A DNA stretch of 64,000 bases from Papio anubis (Eukaryota; Chordata; Mammalia; Primates; Cercopithecidae): contig NC_044989.1 in NCBI RefSeq assembly GCF_008728515.1, positions 81,121,754 to 81,185,753 of the forward strand, given 5' to 3'. The notes under the pieces were generated by a model. The model saw only the letters and a program-made list of their open reading frames with translations. It was not told the DNA's origin and made no database searches. Shown in pieces: positions 47,201 to 59,202 of this stretch (position 1 is the first letter of the stretch; every line of letters begins with the position of its first letter). Both the position numbers and the translations under genes were made by a program.

Positions 47201-48012
47201 AGCAAAAGCCAAAATTGACAAATGGGATCTAATTAACCAAAGAGCTTCTGCACAACAAAAGAAACTACTCATCAGAGTGAACAGGCAACCCACAGAATGG
47301 GGAGAAAATTTCTTGTAATCTACTCATCATCTGACAAAGGGCTAATATCTAGAACCTACAAAGAACTCAAACAAATTTACAAGAAAACAAAACAACCCCA
47401 TCAAAAGTGGGCAAAGGATATGAACAGACATTTCAAAGAAGACATTCATACAGCCAACAGACACATGAAAAATGCTCATCATCACTGGCCATCAGAGAAA
47501 TGCAAATCAAAACCACAATGAGATACCATCTCACACCAGTTAGAATACATCATTAAAAAGTCAGGAAACAACAGGTGCTGGAGAGGATGTGGAGAAGAAA
47601 CTTTTTACATTGTTGGTGGATTGTAAACTAGTTCAACCATTATGGAAAATAGTATGGCAATTCCTCAAGGATTCAAAACTAGATGTACCATATGACCCAG
47701 CTATCCCATTACTGGGTATATACCCAAAGGATTATAAATCATGCTGCTATAAAGACACATGCACACGCATGTTTATTATGCACTATTCACAATAGGAAAG
47801 ACTTGGAATCAACCCAAATGTCCATCAGTGACAGATTGATTAAGAAAAATGTGGCACATATACACCATGGAATACTATGCAGCCATAAAAAAGGATGAGT
47901 TTGTGTCCTTTGTAGGGACATGGATGCAGCTGGAAACCACGGCTCCCCAGCAAAACTATCACAAGAACAGAAACCAAACACCGCGATGTTCTCACTCATA
48001 GGTGGGAACTGA
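44224..48012 (+). pseudogene. L1PA ORF2 relic, frameshifted
   Basis: Begins at ATG 44224 (MADQVSHIT), seven bases after the ORF1 stop, and ends at the TGA at 48010-48012; the span of 3.79 kb is slightly short of the usual 3.83 kb. Endonuclease, reverse-transcriptase and C-terminal parts are all present in order. The longest open pieces are only about 70-105 codons (44875-45192, 47297-47521, 47589-47795) because of dispersed small deletions. Residues PYDPAIPLLGIYPKDYKSCC near 47690 mark the C-terminal region. Confidence 0.85.
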
Positions 48013-48268
48013 ACAATGAGATCACTTGACTCAGGAAGGGAACATCATTAACACCGGGCCTATCATGGGAGGGGGAGGGGAGGATTGCATTGGGAGTTAT
48101 ACCTGATGTAGATGACGAGCTGATGGGTGCAGCACACCAACATGGCACAGCATACATATGTAACAAACCTGCACGCTATGCACATGTACCCTACAACTTA
48201 CATAATAATAATAAATAAATTTTAAAAAATAAAATAAAATAAAATAAAAAGTAAAAAACTCATAGCAC

Positions 48269-50390
48269 TATGTTAAATAAGAGTGGTGACAGAAAGCATC
48301 CTTGTCTTATTCACAATCTTAGGGTATTCAGTCTTTCATCATTAAGTATGATGTTACCTGTAGAACTTATTGAAGTCATTCTTTATCAAGTTGAATTAGT
48401 CTCTATTTCCAGTTTTCTGATAGTTTTTATTATGAATCAGTTTTTATTATGATTTTTCTGCATCAATTGATATGATCATGTAATCTTTCTTCTATAGCTT
48501 AATATGGTGATTTTCATAGATTGATATTTGACTATTTACCTAGCTTGGAACCCTGAAACAGACACCAGTTGGTCATGATTATGAATTATGTTTATGTATT
48601 GCTAAATTCTATTTGTCTATGTCTGTATGTATTGCGAAATTCTATGTTGTGTCAAATTTTATATGTTCATATAAAAATATAAATAGGTGGTTTGTAAATA
48701 TTTTCTCTTTCACCACCTGTATATTTTTAAGTGACATTATTCTTTAACTTTTTTGTACTGTCTTTCTATTTTAGCATTAAAGTCATATTAGATTCATAAG
48801 ATGAATTGGAAAATATTTTCTCCTCTGTTTTTTTTCCTGGAAGAAATTGTTTAAAACTGGGGTTAGTAGTTTTTAAAACATTTGGTACATTTCTCCAGTG
48901 ATTCCATCTGGGCCTGAAATTTTGTGGTTGCGGGGAGAATCTTTAAATGATTCATTCAAATTCCTCAATAGTTATAGGGTTATCCATATAAATGATCTAC
49001 TTCATTCTGAGCAAATGTCATAGTTTGTTTTTCCAGAAAGTAGTTCATTTCATCTAAGTAGTCAGATATAGTCGTGAAAAACTTCCCATAGTATCCCTTA
49101 TTACCCACTTTTTGTCTGCAGGGTCTATAGTTACAGCCTGGTTCATCGCTGATATTGGGAGTTTTTATCTTTCATTTCAGTTTGCCAGTCTTTGTAGATA
49201 ATTTTGAAATTATTAATCTTCTCAAAGAACCAGCTCTGTTTCATTGATGTTTTTCTATTTTCTATTTTCAATCTTATTGATTTCTGCTCTTATCTTTATT
49301 ATTTCCTCCTTCTGCGTGTCTTGGGTTGATTTTGCTTTTCTTTTTTTAGGTCTCTGAGATGGAATCCTAGATTACTGATTTGTGACTTTTCCTCTTTTCC
49401 TAACATATAAAGTTAGTGCTATAAATGTCCCTCTTAGCACAGCTTTAGTTTTATGACCTAAACTTTGTTATCCTGTATTTTTCCTTTTACTTATTTCAAC
49501 GTAATTTATTTTTCTTCTTGACCTATGAATTATTTAAAGTGCGTTATTTATTTTTAAGTATTTGGAAATTTTCCTCTTAGCTTTTTATTATTTATTTCTA
49601 GTTTGATTTCATCATGATTAGATAACACACTATCTGATTACAACTATTTCATATTTAGTGAAGTTTTTTATAACTTAGGATATGATCTATCTTGGTATAT
49701 GTTCTGTGGTCACTTAAAATTATACATATTTATTTTGTTGGTTGGGGGGTGTAGTATTCTATTAATGTCTGTTAGATCCCGTTAGTTGGTGGTATTATTG
49801 AGTTCTAAATATTTCCTACTTTTCTATCTGGTTGGTCTATCAGTTGTATTTAAATACTGTTAATATATCCAGCCATAACTGTGAATTTGCTTATACTGTT
49901 TTCAATTCAATTGGTTTCTGCTTCACTCATTTTACAGCTGTTATTTACTGTGTACTCATTTAAGATTACTTTATCTTCTTGGGGGATAGACTTTACATCT
50001 TTGTATAATTTCTCTCTCTGTCTACAGTAATGTTCTTTGTTTTGATGTGTACATTTTTTATATTATGTTGATACTCATGCTTTCTATTAATGTTTGCATG
50101 ATACATTTTCCAAACTTTACCTTCCAATCTGTCTATATTATATTTATAATAAATTCTTATATACAAGCATATAGTTGGCTTATGTTTGTAATCCCCTGTA
50201 TGATTTTCATATTTTAATTGATGTATTTAGACCATCCACATTTAATTTAATTCTTGTTATGTTAAGGCAGAAGCAGGCCCATTTATTGATTGACTGTTTT
50301 CTTGTTAACATTTGTTTTCTTTTCCTGTTTCTGAGATGCTTGAACATTTTCTACAATTACATTTTTATTTGCCTCTAGTGGTTTCTTTTC
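48269..50390 (-). mobile_element. Ancient L1M, antisense, 5' part (endonuclease to reverse transcriptase)
   Basis: Continuation of the L1M at 40072-42108. Antisense ORF2 words: 'cttgtcttattcacaatctt' (reverse-transcriptase region, 48300), 'tcaaagaaccagctctgttt' (linker, 49225), 'gatagactttacatctttgt' and 'accatccacatttaatttaa' (endonuclease region, 49985-50250). The element is 5'-truncated near 50390. Confidence 0.8.
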
Positions 50391-51220
<830 letters not shown>

Positions 51221-51990
51221 TATGTCAGAACTTTCAACAAGGCCACCAAGACCACACAATGGAAAAAAGATAATCTCTTCAGTAATTGGTACTGGGAAAA
51301 CTGGATAGTCACATTTAAAAGAATAAAATTGGACCCTTATCTTACAGCACACACAAACATCAACTCAAAATGGATTAAAGCCCTAAATGTAAGACTTGAA
51401 ACCATAAAACTTTCAGAAAAAAAACTTAGGAGAAAAATTTTGATACTGGCCTTGGCAATGATTTTTTGTGTATCACACCTAAAACTTAGCCAACAAAAGC
51501 AAAAATCAGGAAGTGGGGCTACATCAAATTAAAAAAACTTCTGCACAGAAAAATAATTAACAAAATGAAAAAGCAGTCTACTGAGAGGGAGAAATATTTT
51601 CAAACCATGTATCTGATAAAAGGCTAATCTATATAAAATATAAAGAAATACACACAACTCATTCAATAACAACCTGATTTCAAAATGGGCAAAGGAACTG
51701 AATAGATATTTTTCCAAAGACGACATAAAAATGGCAAACAGGTATACAAAAAAGTGATGAATATGATTAATCATCAGGGAAATGCAATCAAAATGACAAT
51801 GAGATGTCCCCCTCACACTTGTTAGAATGGCTATTATCAAAGACGGGAGGTTTAAGTGTTGTAAGGGCTGTGGAGAAAAGAGATACTGTGTTCTTTGTTG
51901 GTGAACACCAAGAGAACGTAGATTAGTACCATCATTATGGAAAACAGTATGAAAGTTTCTCAAAAAATTCAAAATAGAACTACTGATAAT
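51221..51990 (+). mobile_element. L1M ORF2 C-terminal segment, sense (inverted part)
   Basis: Sense ORF2 from 'aaggccaccaagaccacaca' through 'attggtactgggaaaactgg', 'aactcaaaatggattaaagc', 'caaaatgggcaaaggaactg' to 'aaaaattcaaaatagaacta'. Its end is immediately upstream in ORF2 of the start of the antisense part at 51220. The minus-strand 147-codon frame (51529-51972) is antisense to ORF2. Confidence 0.75.
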
Positions 51991-51994
51991 GTTT

Positions 51995-52254
51995 GTGGAT
52001 CTCTCTTTGTATGTTAATGGTTGGCATTGTATTACACTTTATATGCATAATTTTTCACAGACCAACAGTGTTATCATTTACCAGTTGAGAAACATTACCT
52101 GACTTTATGACCCTTTACTTTCTCACATTTCTAATGTAATTACCTGAAGTATTTCTCCTATATAACATTTAAAATCACAGCATTGTAATAATGTTCTGTC
52201 AGCAAAAGTAATTTAGAAAGCCCACAGAAAAAATGGTTTCTGTGTTTTATTTCC
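51995..52254. other. Unassigned short stretch
   Basis: No gene or nameable repeat. Confidence 0.5.
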
Positions 52255-52744
52255 CTCTGATATTTCAGTGTTTATTCTTTCGTTTTCCTTCTATCTTGAG
52301 AACTTCATTTAGCCAGTTTTTTAGAGTAGGTGTGCGCTGGTGAGAAATTCTCTCCTTTTCTTCATCTGAGATTGTATTGTTTTTTCCCTTCATTCTTTAG
52401 GGATATTTGGCTAAAGGATCTGCACTGACCATTCTTTTCAACACCTGAAAATCATTTTGCTTCCTTCAGGATCCCAGGGTTTCTGATCTACTGTCATATA
52501 AATAAATCCCTTTCACCCAGAGGTAAAGTGTCATTTTTCTCTGGTTTCTTTCAAGATGTATCCTTTGTTGTAGTTTTTACAACTTTGATTATAATGCGTT
52601 TAGACATTGATTTCTTAGGTTTTATTCTATTTGAAATTTGCTCACCTCCTTGAATCTGTAGGTTTACATCTTCTGACAAATTTAGAAAATTTTCAGCCAT
52701 TATCTCTGTTTTGGCATTAAAATTTTTATAGCTGTTTAGTTCTT
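52255..52744 (-). repeat. Ancient L1M-type 5' region, antisense (first piece)
   Basis: Antisense of an old L1M leader/ORF1 region: 'tttttctctggtttctttca', 'acaactttgattataatgcg', 'ctccttgaatctgtaggttt', 'ttttcagccattatctctgt'. The sequence seems to resume at 55086-55208 ('agtcccacagatccctga') and at 55711-56670. Confidence 0.5.
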
Positions 52745-55085
52745 TTAAACTTTTATTTTGGATTTGATGAGTACATGTGCAGGTTTACATGGGTAAATTA
52801 TGTATCACAGGGGTTTCGTTTACAGATTATTTGATCATCCAGGTGATGAGCCTAGTACCTGAAAAGTAGTTTGTCAATCCTCCCCCTCCTCCCTCACTCC
52901 ACCCTTAAGTAGGCCACGTTGTCTATTGTTCCCTTCTTTTTGCTTATGTGTTCTCAATGTTTAGCTCTCATTTACACGTAGGAGCATATGGTATTTGGTT
53001 TTCTGCTCCTATCTACATTACTTTTCTTAGGACTAATGGCTTCTAGCTGCATCCATGTTGCAACAAATGACATGACTTCATTCTTTCCAGTGCTTTGTTG
53101 TATTTTATGGTATATATGTACATTTTCTTTATTCAGTCCACTATTGATAGGCACCTAGGTTGAGTCCATGTCTTTGCTTTTGCTAATAATGCTGCGATGT
53201 ACATACACATACATATGTTTCTATAGTGGAATGATTGATGTTCCTTTGAGTATATACCCAGTAATGGAATTGCTGGGTCACATGGTAGTTCTGTTTTGTT
53301 TGAGAAATCTCTCAACTACTTTCCACAGAGGCTGAAATAATTTATATTCCCAACAACAGTGTATAAGCATTCCCTTTCTCTGTAACCTCACCAACATCGG
53401 TTATTTTTTTGGCTTGTTAGTAATAGCCATTTTGACCAGTGTGATATGGTATCTCATTGTGGTTTTGACTTATATTTCTCTGATGATTAGTGTTAAGCCT
53501 TTTCTTCATATGCTTGCTGGCCATGTGCATATTCTTTTGAGAAGTGTCTGTTCATATTACTTGTCAATTTTTTAATGGGGTTGCCTTTTGCTTGTTAAGT
53601 TACTTAAGTTACTTACAGATTATGGATAGTAGACCTGTGTCAGTTGCATAGTTAACAAATATCTTACCACTTATTCTGTAGGTTGTCTTTTTATTCTGCT
53701 AATAGCTTCTTTCATTCTACAGAAGCTCTTTAGTTTAATTAGGTTCCGCTTGTCAATTTTTGTTTTGCTGCAATTGCTTTTGGAGTTATCATGAAATCTT
53801 ATCTAGGGCCTATGTCCACAATGATATTTCCTAGGTATTCTTCTAGGATTTTTAGTTTTAACATTTAAGTCTTTAATCTAGAAGATAAGATGATTATAGG
53901 TGTACAGCTTTATTTCTATGTGTCTGTTTCTGTAGTAGTACCACATTCAGGTTACTGCAGCTTTGTAGTATAGTTTTAAGTCAGGTAGTATAATGCTCCC
54001 CACTTTGTTCTTTTTGCTTAGGATTGCTTTTTCTCTACTGGCTATTTTTTGGTTTCCTATGAATTTTAGAAGTTGTTTTCTTCTAAAAGTTGTTTTCTAA
54101 TTCCGTGAAAAAAGTCGGTAGTTTAATAGAAATGGCATTGAATCTATAAACTGCTTTGGGCACTTTGGCCATTTTAACAATACTGATGCTTCCTACCCAT
54201 GAGCATTGAATGTTTTCCCCTGTCTCCAATTTCTTTCAGCAGTGTTTGATAATTCTTATTTAGAGATCTTTCACATCTCTGCTAGCTGTATTCCCAGGTA
54301 TTTTATTCTTTTTGTGGCTATTATAAATGAGATTGTGGGGGTAGCTACAGGTGAACACGTGCAATGTGGTGGCAGGAGGCTATGGGCGGGCATGCACTGG
54401 CAGGGGCCGATCTACAGTTAGGCAGGGCCTGCCTGCAAGGGGCTTATGGTAACAGGTGCTCGAAAGTACCTTAGTCTGGCGTGTGAGGCTGAGCAGGTAC
54501 AGCCAGGAAGGAACCCTGGGAGAGGCTGGCAGGCAACGAGGCATTAAGATCAGACTGGCCACATCTCACAGGCAAGACTGCCCTGCTGTGTCCAGGTCTA
54601 ACAGTCAACAAAGGCCAATGACACCTTGAAGAGTGTGGCAAGCCTTAGGTTTGGGTAACCCTGGCTGTGCTCCACTGCAACCATTCTGGCACCAAAAACT
54701 CTGGGCTCTGCACAGGCTGGAGTCCTGTTTCTGTCAACTCCCTGAGCAGCTCCCTTTGTCAACTGAAATGTGCATGAGGGTTGTGGGGTTTTCTGCAGCT
54801 AGGATTCTGGAGGTTTGTGGTGACCATGAGTCACTCCATGCCTATTTAATTCACCCCTTCCCCAGAAGCTGCCAAAGACCAGGAATGAGTTCTAGTGCTC
54901 AGCAACCCTGTGCAGAGTTCCTAGCTTCCTCTCCCTTCACCCCAGATGTGCACCCTCCCTCCATCTACTCTCAATGCCTTTCTTCTGAATATCTGCTCAG
55001 AGTGGGCTAATCTTCCTGAGGGTCTGGTCTGTCAGCGGAGGAAGCTCTTCTTGGTTGCATCAAGTCAGACATCTTGGCTCAGCAG
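52745..55085 (-). mobile_element. L1MA/L1PB-like LINE, antisense, internally deleted
   Basis: Minus strand: 3' UTR (rc 'gtacatgtgcaggtttacat'), ORF2 C-terminal and part of the reverse-transcriptase region (52970-54335; CDPAIPLLGIYSKEHQSFHY at 53133-53315). Then an abrupt change to GC-rich DNA (54340-55085) resembling an L1 5' UTR, whose minus-strand start reads 'gagccaagatgtctgacttg' (near 55078). The ORF1 and early ORF2 regions are absent between them. Confidence 0.65.
54340..55085 (-). promoter_or_regulatory. GC-rich L1 5'-UTR-like segment, antisense
   Basis: A compositional island in AT-rich surroundings. 'agacatcttggctcagcagc' near 55069 is the antisense of an L1 start, which points to an L1 leader. 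The 125-codon plus frame at 54633-55010 is antisense to the leader and lacks a recognisable domain. Confidence 0.5.
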
Positions 55086-55216
55086 CAGGATGCTTTTGGT
55101 GGACTTTTACTCTCAGCCATGAACTCTGCATATTTTCTAGCCCCATCCTTTCCTCCTTTCCAAGTACTCTAGTGACATGAATGCCATTTTGTTATAGTCC
55201 CACAGATCCCTGATAC

Positions 55217-55516
55217 TTTTTTTTTTTTTTTTTTAACGGGGGGTTTTGTTTTTTCTCCCCGGGCGGGAGGGCAGTGGCGCGAACTCGGCTCACTACAAGC
55301 TCCTCCTCCTGGGTTTACGCCATTCTCCTACCTCAGCCACCCGAGTAGCTGGGACTACAGGCGCCCGCCACCTCGCCCGGCTAGTTTTTTGTACTTTTAG
55401 TAGAGACGGGGTTTCACCGTGTTAGCCAGGATGGTCTCGATCTCCTGACCTTGTGATCTGCCCGTCTCGGCCTCCCAAAGTGCTGGGATTACAGGCGTGA
55501 GCCACCGCGCCCGGCC
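55217..55516 (-). mobile_element. Young AluY of cercopithecid type, antisense
   Basis: Full-length antisense AluY with an 18-T tail (55217-55234) and a flanking duplication cctgatact (55209-55217 and 55517-55525). 'cacctcgcccggctagtttt' and 'cccgtctcggcctcccaaag' are typical of Old World monkey AluY lineages. Bases 55235-55272, right after the homopolymer, depart sharply from Alu consensus while the rest is near-consensus. Confidence 0.95.
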
Positions 55517-55525
55517 CCTGATACT

Positions 55526-55710
55526 ATTTTTAACAATTACAATTGTAGGTATTTATGGGGTACACACTGATGCTTTGATACATACAATGTATATATCTGA
55601 TCAGGGTAATTAGCATATTCATCATCTCAAACATTTATCATTTCTTTGTATTAGGGACATTCAATATCCTTCTAGCTATTTGAAACTATATATTGTCCAT
55701 TTTTATTCAG
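55526..55710 (-). repeat. L1MB-like 3' UTR fragment, antisense
   Basis: 'gtaggtatttatggggtaca', 'gatcagggtaattagcatat', 'tcatctcaaacatttatcat' and 'ccttctagctatttgaaact' follow the antisense 3' end of middle-age L1Ms. Confidence 0.75.
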
Positions 55711-56670
55711 CCTATTTTATCTGTTGTTCAGGTCTTATCATTTCTATTCTACTTTACATCTCACTGATCTTTCCTTTGTCCTCTTTATTCTGATGTTTAA
55801 CACATTTGCTAAGCATTTTATTTTGGTTATTGTATTTCTTCAGTTCTAAAATTTCAATTTGGTCTTTATATCTTACATCTATTTGCTGAGACTTTCCATT
55901 CCTTTAGTGAGACTTGATAATTTTCCATTTTTTAAGCTGGATTGCAATTGCTAGTTGAAGCATTTTTATCATGGCAACCTTATAATCTTTGTGATACAAT
56001 TGACATGTCTGCCCTTTCAATGTTGGTATCTATTTCCTGTCTCTTCCCCTCTCCCCCATTCAGTTTGGAATCCTTCTGGTTCTTCACATGGCAAATGATT
56101 TGTTAAAAATTAGACTTTTAAATTGTTATGTGATACTCTAGCTCTTAATTTTTCAGCTGGATTTTCCAACATCAGTCTGGCAGAGGAAGGGGAGCAGAGA
56201 ACCGACTTGTCATTGTCAGATGGGGTAGAAGTCTAGGTTTCACATTCGGCCGTTGCTGATGCTTGAAGGAGGGACGTCCGCATTACTGCTGAATGTGGAC
56301 GGGACTTCCAGTTCTTCATATCATCTCTACTGACTCTACAATGGAGTTGACTTCATTACCACTTGGTAATGGTGAAAATCCTGGCTCTCCACTAGACTCT
56401 CTCTTATTCCACACAAGCAGTGGGAGAGGGGGCACTTCTCTACTGCTGAGTATGAATGGAAGTTCAGAATTTCCACATTGTCTCTACTGACATTGTTGGG
56501 GATAGGAGTGTGCCTGTGATTTGACATGGAGGATGAATGTTTTGGGTGCCCACACAGCCTTCTTTGATACTACCACAGTAGGAGTGTTGGGGTACTTTGT
56601 TAAAGCCTCATGAAAGTGGAAATCTAGGCTCCCCAGCCAACCTTTGTTGGCATGGATGGGCACCAAAGTA
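55711..56670 (-). repeat. Ancient L1M 5' region, antisense (last piece), with tandem units
   Basis: 55711-56150 resembles the antisense leader/ORF1 region ('cttcagttctaaaatttcaa', 'tttggaatccttctggttct'). 56220-56670 is an array of degenerate units of about 75-85 bp. Each carries 'gtggaagTCtaggcTcccca...cctTTGcTGgca' variants, at about 56225, 56296, 56371, 56453 and 56617. Such arrays occur in the 5' UTR of old L1Ms. The overlapping small frames there (56293-56490, 56336-56527, 56484-56666) are repeats, not genes. Confidence 0.5.
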
Positions 56671-56674
56671 TTTT

Positions 56675-57184
56675 CCGTGCTGTTTGACTGAACACTGAGT
56701 GGTTATTTTCTACCAATATTTTGTCTTGTGAAGTTGCCCTTTCTTAGCCCTTTGGTTAGAGACAGCTGACTTGCTTTGGGGCATTTTAATTTTATATTTC
56801 CTGTATCTAACCTCTTGCCATTTCTAGATTGTAAGCGTCTCCAATTCCAAGCACATGTAGGATATATAAGGTAAAAAGATGACCCAGGGAATATGTCACT
56901 TGATTGCTCTAGTCCCAAATTCTTTAGACAATGTGCCTTCGTTCCATTTCATTGCGTTTTACATTGGTTTTATGTATCATGACCAAAGTTTTAAGTTGTA
57001 ATTGAGAGAGGAACAGGGAAAAGTATATTTACTCCAGCTTCCTAGAAGTAGCAATATCTTTTTGATTAACTACTTCCAATATACTGTCAATGGTTCCCAA
57101 ATTTCCAAAGCTAATGGATTCCTTTCCATTTTTAGAACAAAAATATTCTTTAGAGCTTAAGAACATGGAAAATACATGATTATT
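56675..57184. other. Unassigned stretch
   Basis: No gene or nameable repeat; the 71-codon minus frame at 56703-56918 shows no domain. Confidence 0.45.
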
Positions 57185-57203
57185 AATTATATGCTAGTTT
57201 TCT

Positions 57204-59183
57204 TTTTTATTATACTTTAAGTTCTAGGGTACATGTGCACAATGTGCAGGTTTGTTACATATGTATACATGTGCTATGTTGGTGTGCTGCACCCATTAAC
57301 TCATCATTTATATTAGGTATTTCTCCTAGTGTTATCCCTCCCCCCTCCTCCCACCCCATGACAGGCTCCAGTGTGTGATGTTCCCTTCCCTGTGTCCAAA
57401 TGTTCTCATTGTTCAATTCTCCCCTATGAGTGAGAACATGCAGTGTTTGGTTTTCTGTTATTGTGATAGTTTGCTGAGAATTATGGTTCCCAGCTTCTTC
57501 CATGTCCTTACAAAGGACATGAACTCATCCTTTTTCATGGCTGCATAATATTCCATGGTGCATATGTGCCACATTTTCTTAATCTAGTCTATCACTGATG
57601 GACATTTGGGTTGGTTCCAAGTCTTTGCTATTGTGAATAGTGCTGCAATAAACATACATGTGCATGTATCTTTATAGCAGCATGATTTATAATACTTTGG
57701 GTATATACCCAGTAAGGGGATCACTGGGTCAAATGGTATTTATAGTTCTAGAACCTTGAGGAATCGCATCAGGCAGGAGAAGTAAAGGGTATTCAATTAG
57801 GAAAGGAGGAAGTCAAATTGTTCCTGCTGCAGATGACATAATTCTATATTTAGAAAAACCCATACTCTCAGCCCCAAATCTCCTTAAGCTGATAAGCAAC
57901 TTCAACGAAGTCTCAGGTTACAAAATTAATGTGCAAAAATCACAAGCATTTCTATGCACCAATAACAGACAAACAGAGTCAAACCATGAGTGAACTCCCA
58001 TTCACAACTGCTTCAAAGAGAATAAAATACCTAGGAATCCAACTTACAAGGGAAGTGAAGGACCTCTTCAAGAAGAACTACAAACCCCACTGCTCAATGA
58101 AATGAAAGAGGACACAAACAAATGGAAGAACATTCCATGCTCATGGATAGGAAGAATCAATATCATGAAAATGGCCATACTGCCCAAGGTAATTTATAGC
58201 TTCAATGCCATCCCCATCAAGCTACCATTGACTTTCTTCACAGAATTAGAAAAAAACTACTTTAAATTTCATATGGAACCAAAAAAGACCCTACATTGCC
58301 AAGACAATCCTAAGCCAAAAGAACAAAGCTGGAGGCATCGCACACCTGACTTCAAACTATATTACAAGGCTACAGAAACCAAAACAACAAGGTACTGGTA
58401 CCAAAACAGAGATAGACCAATGGAACAGAACAGAGTCCTCAGAAATAATACCACACATCTATAGCCATCTGATCTTTGACAAACCTGACAAAAACAAGAA
58501 ATGGGGAAAGGATTCCCTATTTAATAAATGGTGCTGGGAAAACTGGCTAGTCATATGTAGAAAGCTGAAACTGCATCCCTTCCTTACATCTTATACAAAA
58601 ATTAATTCAAGATGGATTAAAGACTTAAATGTTAGGCCTAAAACCATAAAAACCCTAGAAGAAAACCTAGGCAATACCATTCAGGCCATAGGCATGGGCA
58701 AGGACTTCATGACTAAAACACCAAAAGCAATGGCAACAAAAGCCAAAATAGACAAACGGGATCTAATTAAAGTAAAGAGCTTCTGCACAGCAAAAGAAAC
58801 TATCAGAGTGAACAGGCAACCTACAGAATGGGAGAAAATTTTTGCAATCTGCCCATCTGACAAAGGGCTAATATCCAGAATCTACAAAGAACAAACAAAT
58901 TTACAAGAAAAAAAATTAAACAACCCCATCAAAAAGTAGGCAAAGGATATGAACAGACACTTCTCAAAAGAAGACATTTATGCAGCCAACAGACACATGA
59001 AAAAATGCTCATCAACACTGGCCATCAGATAAATGCAAATCAAAACCACAATGAGATACCATCTCATGCCAGTTAGAAGGGCGATCATTATAAAGTCAGG
59101 AAACAACACGTGCTGGAGAGGATGTGGAGAAATAGGAACACTTACACCATTGGTGGGAGTGTAAACTAGTTCAACCATTGTGG
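57204..59183 (-). mobile_element. Twin-primed (5'-inverted) L1PA insertion
   Basis: A 19-bp perfect duplication, aattatatgctagttttct, flanks the insertion at 57185-57203 and 59184-59202. The left part (57204-57769) is antisense L1: poly(A) tail, 3' UTR and ORF2 end. The right part (57770-59183) is ORF2 in sense orientation, from 'caggcaggagaagtaaaggg' to 'agttcaaccattgtgg'. In L1 coordinates the two parts meet end to end. This is the hallmark of twin priming. The sense frames at 58102-58464 and 58694-58939 are ORF2 pieces. Confidence 0.95.
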
Positions 59184-59202
59184 AATTATATGCTAGTTTT
59201 CT

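Larger units (their letters stand above)
42124..48253 (+). mobile_element. Full-length young L1PA, sense, with perfect 15-bp target-site duplication
   Basis: The element opens near 'ggggcggagcaagatggccg', runs through a GC-rich 5' UTR, ORF1 and ORF2, and ends in an AATAAA-containing poly(A) tail (48200-48250). A perfect 15-bp duplication aaaaactcatagcac flanks it at 42109-42123 and 48254-48268; joining the flanks restores the antisense L1M. Its length of 6.13 kb is full size. Both ORFs are nevertheless shattered by single-base losses along the whole length, far more than its perfect duplication and close consensus match would suggest. Confidence 0.95.

Noticed and set aside
51529..51972. 147-codon minus-strand frame as a gene
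   Set aside because: It is the antisense of an old L1 ORF2 segment.
54633..55010. 125-codon frame in a GC-rich block as an exon
   Set aside because: The block reads as an antisense L1 leader; there is no domain or convincing splice context.
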